A stretch of DNA of 45,025 bases from an uncultured Pelagibacteraceae bacterium (GTDB taxonomy: Bacteria; Pseudomonadota; Alphaproteobacteria; Pelagibacterales; Pelagibacteraceae): the NCBI GenBank assembly GCA_902632315.1, contig CACPCD010000005.1:1-45025 (forward strand), written 5' to 3'. Every line of letters starts with the position of its first letter. The first letter of the stretch is position 1. This document shows, piece after piece, positions 8,302 through 19,116 of this stretch. Made by a program: the position numbers and the translations under genes. The notes beneath the pieces were generated by a model that was not told the origin of the DNA, ran no database searches, and saw nothing but the letters and a program-made list of their open reading frames with translations.

Positions 8302-10968
8302 ATGGCGGACAAATCATTAAATGAAATAAGAAGTACTTTTCTAAAATACTTCGAGAAAAACGACCATAAGATTGTTGAATCTAGCAATTTAGTCCCAAAT
8401 AATGATCCAACATTAATGTTTGCTAATTCAGGCATGGTTCAGTTTAAAAATGTATTTACTGGTTTAGAGAAAAGAGATTATCAAAGAGCAACTACTTCAC
8501 AAAAATGTGTCAGAGCTGGTGGTAAGCATAATGATTTAGAAAATGTTGGTTACACTCCAAGACATCATACTTTTTTTGAAATGTTGGGAAATTTTTCTTT
8601 TGGAGATTATTTTAAAGAGAGAGGAATTGAACTTGCATGGAATTTAATCACTAAAGATTTTGGCTTAGATAAAAATAGACTTTACGTGACCGTTTTTCAT
8701 GAAGATGATGAAGCATTCAATTTCTGGAAAAAAATAGCAGGTTTTAGTGATGATAGAATAATAAGAATTGCAACATCAGATAATTTTTGGTCGATGGGGG
8801 AGACAGGACCATGTGGACCTTGTTCAGAAATATTTTATGACCATGGTGATCATTTAAAAGGAGGATTGCCAGGGACCAAAGATCAGGATGGAGATCGCTT
8901 TATTGAAATTTGGAACTTAGTCTTTATGCAGTATGAGCAAGTTTCTAAAGATAAAAGAATAGATTTACCAAAACCCTCAGTTGATACAGGAATGGGATTA
9001 GAGAGAATTGCGGCTCTTTTACAAGGGACACATGATAATTATCAAACTGATCATTTTAAAAAATTGATAAGTTCAATATCTGACATTACAAAAGTAAAAC
9101 AAGTAGAGAACAATATCTCAAGCTTTAGAGTTATTGCCGACCATTTAAGAGCAAGTTCTTTTCTCTTAGCTGAAGGTGTTTTGCCCTCAAATGAAGGACG
9201 TGGATATGTTTTAAGAAGAATTATGAGAAGAGGGATGAGACATTCTCATTTACTTGGATCAAAGGATCCAATCTTCTATAAAATTTTTGACTCTTTAAAA
9301 AAAGAAATGTCAGATAATTACCCTGAACTTGAAAGATCCGAGACACTGATCAAAGAGACATTAAAAATGGAGGAAGAAAAATTCTTAGTTTTACTTGATA
9401 GAGGTATCAAAATTTTAAATGATGAAATCTCAAAAATAGATAAAGTTTTACCTGGCGATGTGGCTTTTAAATTATACGACACTTATGGTTTTCCATTAGA
9501 TCTTACAGAGGATATTTTGAAGAATAAATCACTAAAAGTTGATCACAAAAAATTTGATGAGCTGATGAAAAAAGGGAAAGAACTTGCAAAAAAAAATTGG
9601 AAAGGTTCTGGTGACAGCTCTGAGGAGGCAATATGGTTTTCGATTAAAGATAAAATTGGGCCAACAGAATTTTTAGGCTATGAGTTTAACCAATCTGAGG
9701 GTGTTATATTAAATTTGATCAAAAAAAATAAAGAAGTTAAGTCCTTATCTAGTGGTGATGAAGGTTTGATAATTACAAATCAAACCCCATTTTATGGAGA
9801 GTCAGGCGGGCAGCTAGGAGATAAAGGAACAATTGTTTCGGGAAATTCTACTTTTGAAGTTGAAGATACCCAAAAAAAACTTGGAGATTTATTCGTTCAT
9901 TATGGAACATTAAAAACTGGTGAACTGAAAATTAAAGATATTGTTGAAATGAAAATTGACGTGGAAAGAAGAGAAAATTTGAAAGCCTACCATTCCGCTA
10001 CTCATTTGCTCCACGAGTCTTTGAGAAGAACTTTAGGAAAACATGTAATGCAAAAAGGATCATTAGTTGCACCTGATCGTTTAAGATTTGATTTTAGCCA
10101 CATGAAACCAATAACTAATGAAGAATTAATAACCATCGATAAATTAGTAAATGAATATGTTAAGAATAGCACTGATGTAACAACAAGAATAATGACCCCA
10201 AAAGCAGCAATAGAAAAAGGTGCCCTAGCTTTTTTTGGTGAAAAATATGGAGAAGAAGTACGAGTAGTATCAATGGGCAAGGAAAAAGATAAATATTTTT
10301 CAACAGAGCTATGTGGTGGAACTCATGTAAAAAATACTGGTGACATTGGAAAATTTAAAACTGTTAGTCAATCATCAATAGCAGCAGGCGTTAGAAGAGT
10401 TGAAGCACTAAGAGATACACAACTCGATGATTTTATCAAAAATAAAGAAAAGCTTTCAACTTTATCTACTCAAAAAGATGAGGAAAATATTAAAGAGTTA
10501 TCTGCACAAATAATTAAATTAGGAGGCAAACCAAATGTTGATAACAAAGATCTAAAAGAAATTATAAAAAATCTTACAAGACAACTTGAACAATTAAATG
10601 TTAGTTCAGTTCTTCAAGATAAAACTAAGAATATTATTAATGATGAAATTATCAAGAATATAAAAGTTAGATTCCAGACAGTTAAAGATTTGCCTCCAAA
10701 AGATTTGAGAAAGTTAGTTGATAATGGTAAGAAAGAATTAGGTGAAGGAATTATTATTGTTTTTGCTAGCAGTGAGGATAAAGTTGGACTAGCTGTAGGT
10801 ATTACTGAAAAACTAATTGATAGATATGATGCTGTCAAATTTGCAAAATTAGGTTCTGAAATTATTGGTGGCAAAGGAGGGGGTGGAAGAAAAGATTTTG
10901 CCCAAGCTGGTGGTCAAGATAAAAATAAAATAAATGAAGCTTTTGAAAAAATTAAATCTCTAATTTAA
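8302..10968 (+). CDS. alaS: Alanyl-tRNA synthetase
   Basis: Charges tRNA-Ala with alanine and removes mischarged serine or glycine. All modules are present in 888 residues: the class II catalytic domain with motif 1 region ARVGGKHND-like [13 protein letters not shown] and motif 2 [17 protein letters not shown] (about residues 70-110), the tRNA-recognition domain, the editing domain with zinc ligands HSATHLLH (about 564) and CGGTH (about 670), and the C-Ala domain with the glycine-rich [16 protein letters not shown] near residue 858. It follows recA after the terminator, an order common in proteobacteria (usually with recX between; recX is absent here). It overlaps icd tail to tail by 9 bp. 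Confidence 0.98.
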   Translation: MADKSLNEIRSTFLKYFEKNDHKIVESSNLVPNNDPTLMFANSGMVQFKNVFTGLEKRDYQRATTSQKCVRAGGKHNDLENVGYTPRHHTFFEMLGNFSFGDYFKERGIELAWNLITKDFGLDKNRLYVTVFHEDDEAFNFWKKIAGFSDDRIIRIATSDNFWSMGETGPCGPCSEIFYDHGDHLKGGLPGTKDQDGDRFIEIWNLVFMQYEQVSKDKRIDLPKPSVDTGMGLERIAALLQGTHDNYQTDHFKKLISSISDITKVKQVENNISSFRVIADHLRASSFLLAEGVLPSNEGRGYVLRRIMRRGMRHSHLLGSKDPIFYKIFDSLKKEMSDNYPELERSETLIKETLKMEEEKFLVLLDRGIKILNDEISKIDKVLPGDVAFKLYDTYGFPLDLTEDILKNKSLKVDHKKFDELMKKGKELAKKNWKGSGDSSEEAIWFSIKDKIGPTEFLGYEFNQSEGVILNLIKKNKEVKSLSSGDEGLIITNQTPFYGESGGQLGDKGTIVSGNSTFEVEDTQKKLGDLFVHYGTLKTGELKIKDIVEMKIDVERRENLKAYHSATHLLHESLRRTLGKHVMQKGSLVAPDRLRFDFSHMKPITNEELITIDKLVNEYVKNSTDVTTRIMTPKAAIEKGALAFFGEKYGEEVRVVSMGKEKDKYFSTELCGGTHVKNTGDIGKFKTVSQSSIAAGVRRVEALRDTQLDDFIKNKEKLSTLSTQKDEENIKELSAQIIKLGGKPNVDNKDLKEIIKNLTRQLEQLNVSSVLQDKTKNIINDEIIKNIKVRFQTVKDLPPKDLRKLVDNGKKELGEGIIIVFASSEDKVGLAVGITEKLIDRYDAVKFAKLGSEIIGGKGGGGRKDFAQAGGQDKNKINEAFEKIKSLI

Positions 10969-12174
10969 TTTTTTTTTCAAATTTTTATCTAATACGTCTA
11001 AAAACTGATTTGTTGTAAGGTACTTACTTGATGGACCAATTAGTATTGCAAGATCTTTAGTCATATATCCACTTTCAACACATTCAATACAAACTTTTTC
11101 GATTGTATTGGAAAATTTAATCAATTCATCATTTGCATCTAATTTTCCTCTATGTGCCAATCCTCTAGTCCAAGCAAAAATTGAAGCAATAGGGTTAGTT
11201 GAGGTTTCTTGACCTTGTTGATGCATTCGATAATGCCTAGTGACTGTTCCGTGAGCAGCTTCTGCTTCCATTATTTTTCCATCGGGTGTTAACAAAGTAC
11301 TCGTCATCAAGCCAAGAGATCCATATCCCTGTGCCATGGTGTCAGACTGAACATCACCATCATAATTTTTACATGCCCATATGTATTTACCACTCCACTT
11401 CATTGCACAAGCGACCATGTCATCGATTAATCTATGCTCATAAGTGATTTTAGAGTCTTCGAATTTTTTCTTAAATTCTTTATTAAAAATATCCTCAAAT
11501 ATATCTTTAAATCTTCCATCATATTTCTTAAGTATAGTATTTTTTGTAGATAGGTAGACTGGCCACTTTTTTATTAAGCCATAGCTGAAGCAGGATCTTG
11601 CAAAGTCTTCTATAGATTTATCTAAATTATACATTGATAAAGCAACACCTGGTCCAGTAAAATTGAAAACTTCGTGTTTTATCTCGCTCTTACCATCTTC
11701 TGAAGTCCATTTTATTTCCATTTTACCTTTTCCAGGCACTTTAAAGTCTGTTGCTCTATATTGATCACCAAAAGCGTGTCTTCCAATGACTACAGAATCT
11801 TTCCATGAAGGAACTAACTTAGGAATATTAGAGCAAATAATTGGTTCTCTGAAAACTGTGCCCCCAATGATATTTCTTATAGTTCCATTTGGAGACCTCC
11901 ACATTTTTTTTAATTTGAATTCATCTACTCTTGCTTCATCTGGTGTAATTGTTGCACATTTTATACCAACTCCGAATTTTTTGATTGCATTTGCAGAGTC
12001 AATCGTAATTTGGTCATCTGTATTATCTCTACTTTTCATCCCTAAATCGTAATATTCAATTTTAAGATCAAGGTAAGGAAGGATTAATTTATTTTTGATA
12101 AAATCCCATATTATTCTGGTCATTTCATCACCATCTAACTCCACAACAGGGTTTTTTACGCTAATTTTGCTCAC
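10960..12174 (-). CDS. icd: Isocitrate dehydrogenase, NADP-dependent
   Basis: Oxidative decarboxylation of isocitrate to 2-oxoglutarate in the TCA cycle. The 404-residue length and motifs match the eukaryote-like homodimeric NADP enzyme also found in alphaproteobacteria, not the E. coli type. Seen: [15 protein letters not shown] at the N-terminus, SPNGTIRNI (substrate-binding Ser and Asn, about 95-103), [35 protein letters not shown] with metal-binding Asp residues, and [11 protein letters not shown] followed by [12 protein letters not shown] for NADP. Transcribed against alaS with a 9-bp overlap at the stops, and divergently from psd across a 74-bp AT-rich gap. With acnA near the right end of the window, it supplies two consecutive TCA steps. 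Confidence 0.97.
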   Translation of the reverse strand: MSKISVKNPVVELDGDEMTRIIWDFIKNKLILPYLDLKIEYYDLGMKSRDNTDDQITIDSANAIKKFGVGIKCATITPDEARVDEFKLKKMWRSPNGTIRNIIGGTVFREPIICSNIPKLVPSWKDSVVIGRHAFGDQYRATDFKVPGKGKMEIKWTSEDGKSEIKHEVFNFTGPGVALSMYNLDKSIEDFARSCFSYGLIKKWPVYLSTKNTILKKYDGRFKDIFEDIFNKEFKKKFEDSKITYEHRLIDDMVACAMKWSGKYIWACKNYDGDVQSDTMAQGYGSLGLMTSTLLTPDGKIMEAEAAHGTVTRHYRMHQQGQETSTNPIASIFAWTRGLAHRGKLDANDELIKFSNTIEKVCIECVESGYMTKDLAILIGPSSKYLTTNQFLDVLDKNLKKKLN

Positions 12175-12248
12175 TTATATTTATATGTTATTAATTGAAT
12201 TTCGCGATTTTATATACATATTAATGAAAAATTATCAAATAGAAGAAT

Positions 12249-12896
12249 ATGTTTAGTAAGATATTTCCAAAAATTCACGCTGAGGGATATAAATTTTTAA
12301 TAATCGCAGGAATTATAACTTTAGTGTTTTATAGTTTTAGTGATTTTCTAGGTTTAATTGGATTCGTTATAACTGTTTGGGTTTATTACTTCTTTAGAGA
12401 TCCTGAAAGGATTGTAATTGAAGATGACAACTTTCTTGTTAGTCCAGCAGATGGTGAGGTTATTAAGGTTGAAGAAGTAGATGGTCCAAAAGAATTAGGA
12501 TTAGAGAATAAAAGATTTAAAAAAATTAGTATTTTTATGAACGTTTTTGATTGTCACGTAAATAGAACTCCATGCGGAGGAAAAATTGAAGAAATTTTAT
12601 ATAAACCGGGAAAATTTTTTAATGCATCATTAGATAAGGCAAGTGAAGATAATGAGAGAAATTATTACAAAATTAAAGACAATCAGAACAATGATGTTGT
12701 TGTGGTTCAGATAGCAGGCCTTATAGCTAGAAGAATAGTTTGTGAGTCTAAAAAAGATCAAGAGTTAAAACAGGGTGATAGAATTGGAATGATAAGATTT
12801 GGAAGTCGAGCAGATGTTTATTATGAAAATTATCAACCTTTAGTTAAAATTGGTCAAAAAGCAATATCTGGAGAAACACTTTTAGCTAAAAAATAA
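12249..12896 (+). CDS. psd: Phosphatidylserine decarboxylase proenzyme
   Basis: Makes phosphatidylethanolamine from phosphatidylserine at the inner membrane. The 215-residue form is the short Psd type common in alphaproteobacteria. Two hydrophobic segments (about residues 15-32 and 35-49) anchor the N-terminus. The autocleavage site is Gly185-Ser186 in RFGSRADVY, where the Ser becomes the pyruvoyl group. FMNVFDCHVNR (97-107) contains the conserved His103. It is one base from pssA, which makes its substrate, so the two consecutive steps are encoded together. Identity is secure. Confidence 0.95.
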   Translation: MFSKIFPKIHAEGYKFLIIAGIITLVFYSFSDFLGLIGFVITVWVYYFFRDPERIVIEDDNFLVSPADGEVIKVEEVDGPKELGLENKRFKKISIFMNVFDCHVNRTPCGGKIEEILYKPGKFFNASLDKASEDNERNYYKIKDNQNNDVVVVQIAGLIARRIVCESKKDQELKQGDRIGMIRFGSRADVYYENYQPLVKIGQKAISGETLLAKK

Positions 12897-12897
12897 A

Positions 12898-13701
12898 ATG
12901 GAACCGAAAAAAAATAATCTTAAAATTGTTGCAGAAAAAAAAAATGCTAGAATGATTTTACCAAATATGTTGACACTTATTGGTGTTTGCATTGGTTTAT
13001 CTTCTATAAGGTTTGCACTTGATGGCAGATTTGATTACGCGATAATAGCAATAATTTTTGCAGCTTTGATAGATGGTCTTGATGGAAGAATAGCCAGACT
13101 AATTAAAGGTACTTCTAAAGTTGGAAAAGAATTAGACTCTCTTACTGACATGATAAGTTTTGGAGTTGCTCCAGCATTTATTATGTATTTTTGGAAATTA
13201 AATTCTTTAGAAAGATTTGGCTGGTTGTTATGTTTAATTTATGTAATTTGTGTAGCTTTAAGATTAGCTAGATTCAATATAAATTCTAATCAAGAAACAT
13301 CTTGGCGTGATAATTTTTTTGAGGGAGTTCCATCTCCAGCAGGTGGGATATTGGTATTAACACCTTTAATTATAAGTTTAAGTAGTTTCGATTATTTTCA
13401 AATTAATTACGAAATAGTTGTACCCATATTTTTTATGATAACTTCTTTTTTATTAATAAGTAAGTTTCCAACATATTCTTTTAAAAAAATAGTTATTCCA
13501 AGAAAAACAACTATTTTCTTACTATTTGGTATAGTTTTATTTTTTGGTTTATTATTAATTTATACCTTTAATGTAATCGCAGTAAGCACCATTATTTACT
13601 TAGTTTTATTACCAATAAGTTTCTTTCATTTTCAAAATATTAAAAAGCGACATGAAAAGGACAAAATTCAAGATGAAGATGAACTTGAAGACGAGCTTTG
13701 A
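12898..13701 (+). CDS. pssA: CDP-diacylglycerol-serine O-phosphatidyltransferase
   Basis: Integral membrane enzyme that joins serine to CDP-diacylglycerol to make phosphatidylserine, the step before Psd. The CDP-alcohol phosphotransferase signature is complete: Asp59, Asp62-Gly63, Ala66-Arg67, Gly76, Asp80 and Asp84 with standard spacing (DGLDGRIAR, then KELDSLTD). Hydrophobic segments around 20-40, 45-62, 88-122, 140-160 and three more to about 245 fit a six- to eight-helix protein of 267 residues. The end is acidic and charged (DEDELEDEL). The stop codon overlaps the next start (TGATG). The psd-pssA pairing is a standard arrangement. Confidence 0.95.
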   Translation: MEPKKNNLKIVAEKKNARMILPNMLTLIGVCIGLSSIRFALDGRFDYAIIAIIFAALIDGLDGRIARLIKGTSKVGKELDSLTDMISFGVAPAFIMYFWKLNSLERFGWLLCLIYVICVALRLARFNINSNQETSWRDNFFEGVPSPAGGILVLTPLIISLSSFDYFQINYEIVVPIFFMITSFLLISKFPTYSFKKIVIPRKTTIFLLFGIVLFFGLLLIYTFNVIAVSTIIYLVLLPISFFHFQNIKKRHEKDKIQDEDELEDEL

Positions 13702-14612
13702 TGAAAAAAAATGTTATTGTTTCATTAGCAGATGCTAATTACTTTCCATTATTAGAAGAACTTATAGATTCTATTAAAAGATTTAAAGAGAGTGAAAAAA
13801 TAGCAATTTGTATTTTAGATGCAGGATTAACAAAAGAACAAAAAGAAAAGATATCAAAGAATGTAGATGAAATTAAATCTGCAGAATGGGATATCAAAGT
13901 TCCAGAAAATAAGGTGCAAGGAAAAGATTGGCTTAAAAGTCAGGTTTCGAGAGCGTTTCTTCCAAATTATTTTCCTAATTATGAAAAGTACCTTTGGATT
14001 GATTGTGATGCTTGGGTAAATGATTGGAATTGTGTTGAGTTGTATTTTAAAGCCTGTGATAATGGAAAATTAGGTATCACCCAAACACTTGGTCCAGGAT
14101 ATAAAATTACTTCAAAAGTAAATTGGCTATTTGGAAAACTGGCAATTATTAAATCCCAAAACTTCAAACATGCGGTAAAATCAAATATTGGTTATAGAAA
14201 TGCTAGAAAATTAGCATTCGCTCCACATATCAATATTGGAGTTTTTTCATTAGAGAGAGACTCAAAGGGATGGAGTAGCTGGCAAAATAACTTATCGAAA
14301 ACTTTAAAAGCAGGAAATATTTTTGGATCAGAGGGATTAGCAATTAATATGTCAGTTTATATAGACAATATTGAAACTGAGTTTCTGCCACTAAATTGCA
14401 ATTGGATTACAAGCAATCTACTTCCAAAATACGATGATCAAAAAAATACCTTTGTAGAACCTTACTTACCAAATTATAAAATAGGTATAATGCACTTGGC
14501 TGCAGGAATTTGGAAAGACAATAAAGACATGAGAGTAGATAAAAGCGTACAAATTCAAATAGAGACTTTAGATAAAAAAAAAATACATAAAAGCTTAAGA
14601 TTTAGTAGTTGA
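13701..14612 (+). CDS. Putative GT8-like glycosyltransferase
   Basis: About 303 residues, soluble, without signal peptide. It begins with a short strand, NVIVSLADANYFP, then a helix, and has DCDAW at residues 101-104 after a hydrophobic strand (YLWI). This matches the metal-binding DxD of nucleotide-sugar transferases, and the layout resembles GT8 family members. LAFAPHINIGVFSLER (about 172-187) and LNCNWI (about 232) also fit GT8. Sugar donor and acceptor are unknown. The ATG at 13701 overlaps the pssA stop and is preferred over the TTG three bases earlier. Lying between pssA and rlmE, it may act on a lipid or envelope component, but only position suggests this. Confidence 0.6.
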   Translation: MKKNVIVSLADANYFPLLEELIDSIKRFKESEKIAICILDAGLTKEQKEKISKNVDEIKSAEWDIKVPENKVQGKDWLKSQVSRAFLPNYFPNYEKYLWIDCDAWVNDWNCVELYFKACDNGKLGITQTLGPGYKITSKVNWLFGKLAIIKSQNFKHAVKSNIGYRNARKLAFAPHINIGVFSLERDSKGWSSWQNNLSKTLKAGNIFGSEGLAINMSVYIDNIETEFLPLNCNWITSNLLPKYDDQKNTFVEPYLPNYKIGIMHLAAGIWKDNKDMRVDKSVQIQIETLDKKKIHKSLRFSS

Positions 14613-15224
14613 TTGAAAAAAAATAAAATTTCAAAAAATTGGGTAAATAAACAAAGAAGAGATACGTATGTTCGTCAATCTAAAGTTGATGGATATAGAG
14701 CGAGATCAGCTTATAAACTTATTGAAATTAATGAAAAATTCAAAATTTTTAAAAATGGTATGTGTGTAGTTGATATTGGTGCCGCTCCAGGAAGTTGGTC
14801 TCAATATGTCTCTAAGATTCTTAAAAATGGAAAGATCATATCAATTGATTTAAAAGAAATGATAAATATTGAAAACACCATTCAGATTAAAGGGGATTTT
14901 ACTGAAACTTTTACTAAAAATAAAATTAAAGAAAGTCTAAGTAAAAAACCAGACGTTGTTATCTCAGACATGGCAATCAATACAACAGGAATAAAAGACA
15001 TAGATTCTATTCAAACAGGAGAATTATGTAAAGAAGCAATGATTTTTGCAAAAGAGATAATAAATGAAAAAGGTTTTTTTATTTCAAAAATATTTATGGG
15101 TAGAACATTTAATGAAATTGTCGCACTAGCTAAAAAAAATTTTAAAGAAGTTAAGGTTTTCAAACCTAAATCTAGTCGGAAAGATTCTAAAGAGAGTTTT
15201 ATAATTTGTAAAAATTTAAGATAG
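14613..15224 (+). CDS. rlmE: 23S rRNA (uridine-2'-O-)methyltransferase RlmE (FtsJ/RrmJ)
   Basis: S-adenosylmethionine-dependent methylation of the 2'-OH of the 23S rRNA A-loop uridine (U2552 in E. coli), a late step of 50S assembly. The 203 residues hold the whole Rossmann domain: catalytic Lys35 in SAYKLIEI, the SAM-binding VDIGAAPGSWSQ (about 53-64), the catalytic Asp in VVISDMAINTTG (about 121), Lys in FFISKIFMG (about 157) and Glu in KESFIICKN near the end. The start is a TTG immediately following the stop of the previous gene, with no in-frame ATG before the conserved region; the Lys-rich N-terminus is typical. Confidence 0.93.
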   Translation: MKKNKISKNWVNKQRRDTYVRQSKVDGYRARSAYKLIEINEKFKIFKNGMCVVDIGAAPGSWSQYVSKILKNGKIISIDLKEMINIENTIQIKGDFTETFTKNKIKESLSKKPDVVISDMAINTTGIKDIDSIQTGELCKEAMIFAKEIINEKGFFISKIFMGRTFNEIVALAKKNFKEVKVFKPKSSRKDSKESFIICKNLR

Positions 15225-15261
15225 AGACTTTAAATTTAAAAGGAATCATATATAAAAGATT

Positions 15262-16338
15262 ATGGTTCCTATAAAAGAAGCACTTACCTTTGATGATGTA
15301 ACACTGATGCCAAAATACTCAGAAATATTACCTTCTGAGGTAGACACTAGTATAAAGCTATCAAAAACACTGAAACTTAAAATTCCACTTCTTTCCTCAG
15401 CAATGGATACTGTCACAGAAAGTAAAATGGCTATTGCAATAGCTAAAGCTGGTGGTTTAGGAATTATTCATCGAAATTTAGATATTAAAAAACAATTATT
15501 AGAAATAAAAAAAGTAAAAAAACAAAAACTTAAAGTTGGTGCAGCTGTTGGCGCTGGATTTAAAGAATTTAAAAGAGCTGAAGCGATACTCAGCGAACAA
15601 ATTGATATGATCGTAGTAGATACGGCGCATGGTCATACGAAAAAGGTATCAGAGATGATCAAATATATAAAAAAAATTAAAAATAAAGATACTGTATTGT
15701 GTGCAGGAAATATTGCAACGCCAGAGGCTGCCAAATTTTTACTTAAGTTAGGAGTGGATGTAATAAAAGTTGGTATTGGACCAGGATCAATTTGTACAAC
15801 ACGATTAGTGGCAGGTATAGGTGTACCTCAACTTAGTGCAATTTTGAATGTAAGAAATGGTATAAAAAAAAAAGATGTTAAAATAATTTCAGATGGAGGA
15901 ATTAAATATTCTGGCGATTTAGCAAAAGCATTTGCTGCTGGTGCTGATGCTGTAATGATTGGTTCCTTATTTGCAGGAACTGACGAAACACCCGGTAAAT
16001 TAGTAAAAAGGAATGGAAAATTGTATAAAAGTTTTAGAGGCATGGGTTCAGTAGGAGCTATGAATAAGGGGTCTGCTGACAGATATTTTCAATCAAAGCA
16101 AAAAGATCTCTCAAAATATGTACCTGAAGGTGTTGAGGGATTTGCAAAATATAAAGGTGACGTGGAAAGCATAATATTTAAATTAATTGGTGGTTTGAAA
16201 TCATCAATGGGCTATTTAGGATCTAGACAAATAAAATATTTAAGAGATAAACCTAAATTTGTTAAAATTACAAAAGCTGGTTTTTATGAGAGCATGGTTC
16301 ACAATGTTGATATAGTCAAGAGCGATAGTAAATACTAA
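15262..16338 (+). CDS. guaB: IMP dehydrogenase lacking the CBS (Bateman) module
   Basis: NAD-dependent oxidation of IMP to XMP, the committed step of guanine nucleotide synthesis. The TIM-barrel is complete: [10 protein letters not shown] at the start, SSAMDTVTE (45-53), [20 protein letters not shown] with catalytic Cys178, [11 protein letters not shown] and the flap region [10 protein letters not shown]. Standard IMPDHs are about 490 residues because two CBS domains are inserted between IHRN...VKK and the KVGAAVG strand. Here those elements are joined directly around residues 86-90, giving 358 residues. The insertion-free form would lack adenine/guanine nucleotide control through that module. 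The stop overlaps the next gene's start (TAATG). Confidence 0.95.
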   Translation: MVPIKEALTFDDVTLMPKYSEILPSEVDTSIKLSKTLKLKIPLLSSAMDTVTESKMAIAIAKAGGLGIIHRNLDIKKQLLEIKKVKKQKLKVGAAVGAGFKEFKRAEAILSEQIDMIVVDTAHGHTKKVSEMIKYIKKIKNKDTVLCAGNIATPEAAKFLLKLGVDVIKVGIGPGSICTTRLVAGIGVPQLSAILNVRNGIKKKDVKIISDGGIKYSGDLAKAFAAGADAVMIGSLFAGTDETPGKLVKRNGKLYKSFRGMGSVGAMNKGSADRYFQSKQKDLSKYVPEGVEGFAKYKGDVESIIFKLIGGLKSSMGYLGSRQIKYLRDKPKFVKITKAGFYESMVHNVDIVKSDSKY

Positions 16339-16778
16339 TGAGAAAAATAATAAAACTAACTATAATTTTTTATCTTTTAATAAATGTTTTAAATATATCA
16401 AAGAGTAATGAAAACTTTTTTGATAAAGGCTTAAAACTTTATAATGCTGAAAAGTATGACGATGCGAAATTTATGTTTGAAAGAAGTTTAGTTTTTAACC
16501 CTAAAGACTCTAATTCTTATTTATATTTAGCTAAAATTTTTAATATTAAGGAAGACCAAAAAAAAGAAGAAAAAAATTTAGAATCTACACTTTTAATAGA
16601 GCCAGATAATGAAGAGGCAATATTAATGTCGATGAAGATAGCTCTAGAAAAATCTAATTATCAAAAAGTAAAAGATTTATCAAAAACATTTACAAAAGTT
16701 TGTAAAAAAATGTGCAACGAAAATGAAGAAATTTTAAAGACTCTTAAAAATATAGAACCTACAAATAATGAGTCTTGA
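16338..16778 (+). CDS. Small exported tetratricopeptide-repeat protein
   Basis: A 146-residue protein with a hydrophobic N-terminus (about 5-21) that looks like a signal peptide or anchor, then two to three TPR-like helical pairs. [20 protein letters not shown] (about 27-46) has the TPR pattern, followed by [20 protein letters not shown] and [19 protein letters not shown]. No catalytic motif is visible, so a protein-binding role is the most that can be said. It starts in the stop codon of guaB and overlaps guaA by 11 bp, so it is translated within the guanine operon. Whether the link is functional or only positional is unknown. Confidence 0.7.
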   Translation: MRKIIKLTIIFYLLINVLNISKSNENFFDKGLKLYNAEKYDDAKFMFERSLVFNPKDSNSYLYLAKIFNIKEDQKKEEKNLESTLLIEPDNEEAILMSMKIALEKSNYQKVKDLSKTFTKVCKKMCNENEEILKTLKNIEPTNNES

Positions 16779-18330
16779 AAAAAACTTAAATAAAATATTA
16801 ATAATAGATTTTGGATCACAATTTACTCAACTCATTGCAAGAAGAATTAGAGAACTAGGTGTTTATTCAGAAATAATTAGTCATAAAAAAATTAAGAAAA
16901 ATGATATAAACCATTCTGTAAAGGGTTTAATTTTATCTGGCGGACCTTTAAATGTTTACCAATTAAACAAATATTCTTTCGATAAAAGAATACTGATCAA
17001 TGGATTACCAGTCTTGGGAATTTGTTTTGGTCACCAGATAATTTCAAAAATAAATGGTGGCAAGGTAAAACAATCGAAACATAGAGAGTTTGGATTAGCC
17101 AATATCTATAAAAAAAAAGAAAGTCTTTTAATAAAAGATTTTTTTAAAAAAAAAAAGATAGTCAAAGTTTGGATGAGTCATTCAGACCAAGTCTCAAAGT
17201 TGCCAAAAAACTTCAAAGTTATAGCGTCAAGTCAAAATTCAAAATTTACTATTGTTGAAAATAAATTAAAGAAATTATATGGAGTCCAATTTCATCCTGA
17301 AGTTACTCACACTGAAAATGGAAAAAAACTTATAAGTAATTTTATTTTTGAAATTTGCAGGATTAAAAAAAACTGGTCTTCAAAAGATCAAAAAATGAAA
17401 TTAATTAAAGATGTTCGTAATCAAGTGATGAATAATAAAGTTATTTGTGCGCTTTCAGGTGGAGTAGACAGTAGTGTTGTAGCCCAACTTTTAAATAAAG
17501 CAATTGGAAAAAATTTGCATTGTATTTTTGTAAATACTGGTCTCCTAAGGAAAAATGAAGAAAAACAAGTAGTATCAACGTTTAAAAAAAAATTAAAGAT
17601 GAATTTAATTTATGTTAATGCTGAAAAAGAATTTTTAACAAGTTTAAGGAATGTTGTTGATCCAGAAAAAAAAAGAAAAATAATTGGAAATTTGTTTATT
17701 AAAATTTTTGAACGCTACGCCAAAAAGATAAATAATGTAAAATTTTTAGCTCAAGGAACACTTTATCCTGATTTAATTGAAAGCAAATCTGTAACTGGTA
17801 GCCAAACTTCTAAAATAAAATCTCATCACAATGTTGGTGGTTTGCCAAAAAAAATGAAACTTAAACTGGTTGAGCCATTAAAGTTTTTATTTAAAGATGA
17901 GGTAAGAAAATTGGGTTTAGAATTAAAATTAAATAAAGACATCATTTCTAGACACCCTTTCCCAGGACCAGGTCTAGCAATTAGAATGCCAGGTATAATT
18001 ACAAAAGAAAAAATAGATATTTTAAAAGAAGCGGATCATTATTTTATACAAGCATTAAAAGAACATAATCTTTACCATAAAATTTGGCAGGCTTACGCTG
18101 CCTTACTTCCTGTTAAAACTGTTGGAGTAATGGGAGATAACAGAACATATGAATATTTATGTTTGCTAAGAGCTATTACTTCTGAAGATGGTATGACAGC
18201 TGATTTTTTTGAATTTAAAAAAACATTTATTCAAGAAATATCTAATAAAATTGTAAATAGCATTAGAGGGATTAATAGAGTAGTTTATGACATTACCTCA
18301 AAACCTCCTAGTACCATTGAGTTAGAGTAA
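16768..18330 (+). CDS. guaA: GMP synthase (glutamine-hydrolysing)
   Basis: Converts XMP to GMP using ATP and glutamine. The N-terminal class I amidotransferase has [17 protein letters not shown] and the nucleophile Cys86 in GICFGHQ, with the His/Glu pair in [11 protein letters not shown] (about residue 171). The ATP-pyrophosphatase domain has the P-loop [11 protein letters not shown] (about 228-238), and the C-terminal dimerisation domain contains [12 protein letters not shown] and ends KPPSTIELE. The 520-residue length is standard. It overlaps the small TPR gene by 11 bp and is followed one base later by panB. With guaB it completes IMP to GMP. Confidence 0.97.
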   Translation: MSLEKNLNKILIIDFGSQFTQLIARRIRELGVYSEIISHKKIKKNDINHSVKGLILSGGPLNVYQLNKYSFDKRILINGLPVLGICFGHQIISKINGGKVKQSKHREFGLANIYKKKESLLIKDFFKKKKIVKVWMSHSDQVSKLPKNFKVIASSQNSKFTIVENKLKKLYGVQFHPEVTHTENGKKLISNFIFEICRIKKNWSSKDQKMKLIKDVRNQVMNNKVICALSGGVDSSVVAQLLNKAIGKNLHCIFVNTGLLRKNEEKQVVSTFKKKLKMNLIYVNAEKEFLTSLRNVVDPEKKRKIIGNLFIKIFERYAKKINNVKFLAQGTLYPDLIESKSVTGSQTSKIKSHHNVGGLPKKMKLKLVEPLKFLFKDEVRKLGLELKLNKDIISRHPFPGPGLAIRMPGIITKEKIDILKEADHYFIQALKEHNLYHKIWQAYAALLPVKTVGVMGDNRTYEYLCLLRAITSEDGMTADFFEFKKTFIQEISNKIVNSIRGINRVVYDITSKPPSTIELE

Positions 18331-18331
18331 A

Positions 18332-19111
18332 ATGAATAAAAAGATAAAAAAAATTCTAAACAAAAAAAACAAATCAAAAATAATCTGTCTTACAGCTTAC
18401 TCAAAAAACGTAGCATCAATTTTAGATAATCATTGTGATTTAGTTTTGGTTGGCGACTCACTTGGCTCAGTTCTGTATAATTATAAATCAACAAAAGAAG
18501 TAACTTTAGAAACCATGATTAATCATTCCAAAAGTGTAAGATTAGGAATTAAGAAATCTTTGCTGGTAGTTGATATGCCTTATAAGACCTATCGAAATTC
18601 CAAGGAAGCTTTGAAAAATGCAAAATTAGTAATGAAAAAAACAAAATGTGATGCTGTTAAATTAGAAGGAGGAAAAAAAATAATTCCAATAGTTAAAAGT
18701 TTAGTAAAAAATAGAATACCTGTAATGGGTCATTTGGGAATTTTACCTCAAACAGACACAAAATTCACATTTAAAGGAAAAAAGTTGGCAGAAAGAAATA
18801 AAATTTTAAGAGATGCTAAATTATTGGAGAAGTCAGGAATTTTTTCAATTGTACTAGAATGTGTTGAAACAAAATTATCCAAACAAATTACTAAAGAATT
18901 AAAGATTCCAACAATTGGAATTGGTTCATCTGTAAATTGTGATGGCCAGGTTCTAGTAATCGATGATTTGATTGGACTAAGTAGAAGTAATTTAAAATTT
19001 GTAAAGAAATATGCTGATGTAAACAAAATAATTAATATAGCAGTGAAAAAATACAAATCAGAAGTGATTAAAAAACAATTTCCTAATACACAACACTCTT
19101 TTAAAAACTAA
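18332..19111 (+). CDS. panB: 3-methyl-2-oxobutanoate hydroxymethyltransferase (ketopantoate synthesis)
   Basis: First committed step of pantothenate and CoA synthesis: transfers a hydroxymethyl group from methylenetetrahydrofolate to 2-oxoisovalerate. Seen in 259 residues: ICLTAYSKNVASILD, the metal-binding LVLVGDSLGSVLYNY (about 37-52), VVDMPYKTY, AVKLEGG (about 109-115), MGHLGILPQT and IGIGSSVNCDGQVLVIDDLIGL (about 192-214). It follows guaA after one base on the same strand and ends 5 bp from the oppositely oriented aldehyde dehydrogenase gene. No panC or panD lies nearby. Confidence 0.93.
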   Translation: MNKKIKKILNKKNKSKIICLTAYSKNVASILDNHCDLVLVGDSLGSVLYNYKSTKEVTLETMINHSKSVRLGIKKSLLVVDMPYKTYRNSKEALKNAKLVMKKTKCDAVKLEGGKKIIPIVKSLVKNRIPVMGHLGILPQTDTKFTFKGKKLAERNKILRDAKLLEKSGIFSIVLECVETKLSKQITKELKIPTIGIGSSVNCDGQVLVIDDLIGLSRSNLKFVKKYADVNKIINIAVKKYKSEVIKKQFPNTQHSFKN

Positions 19112-19116
19112 AAAAA

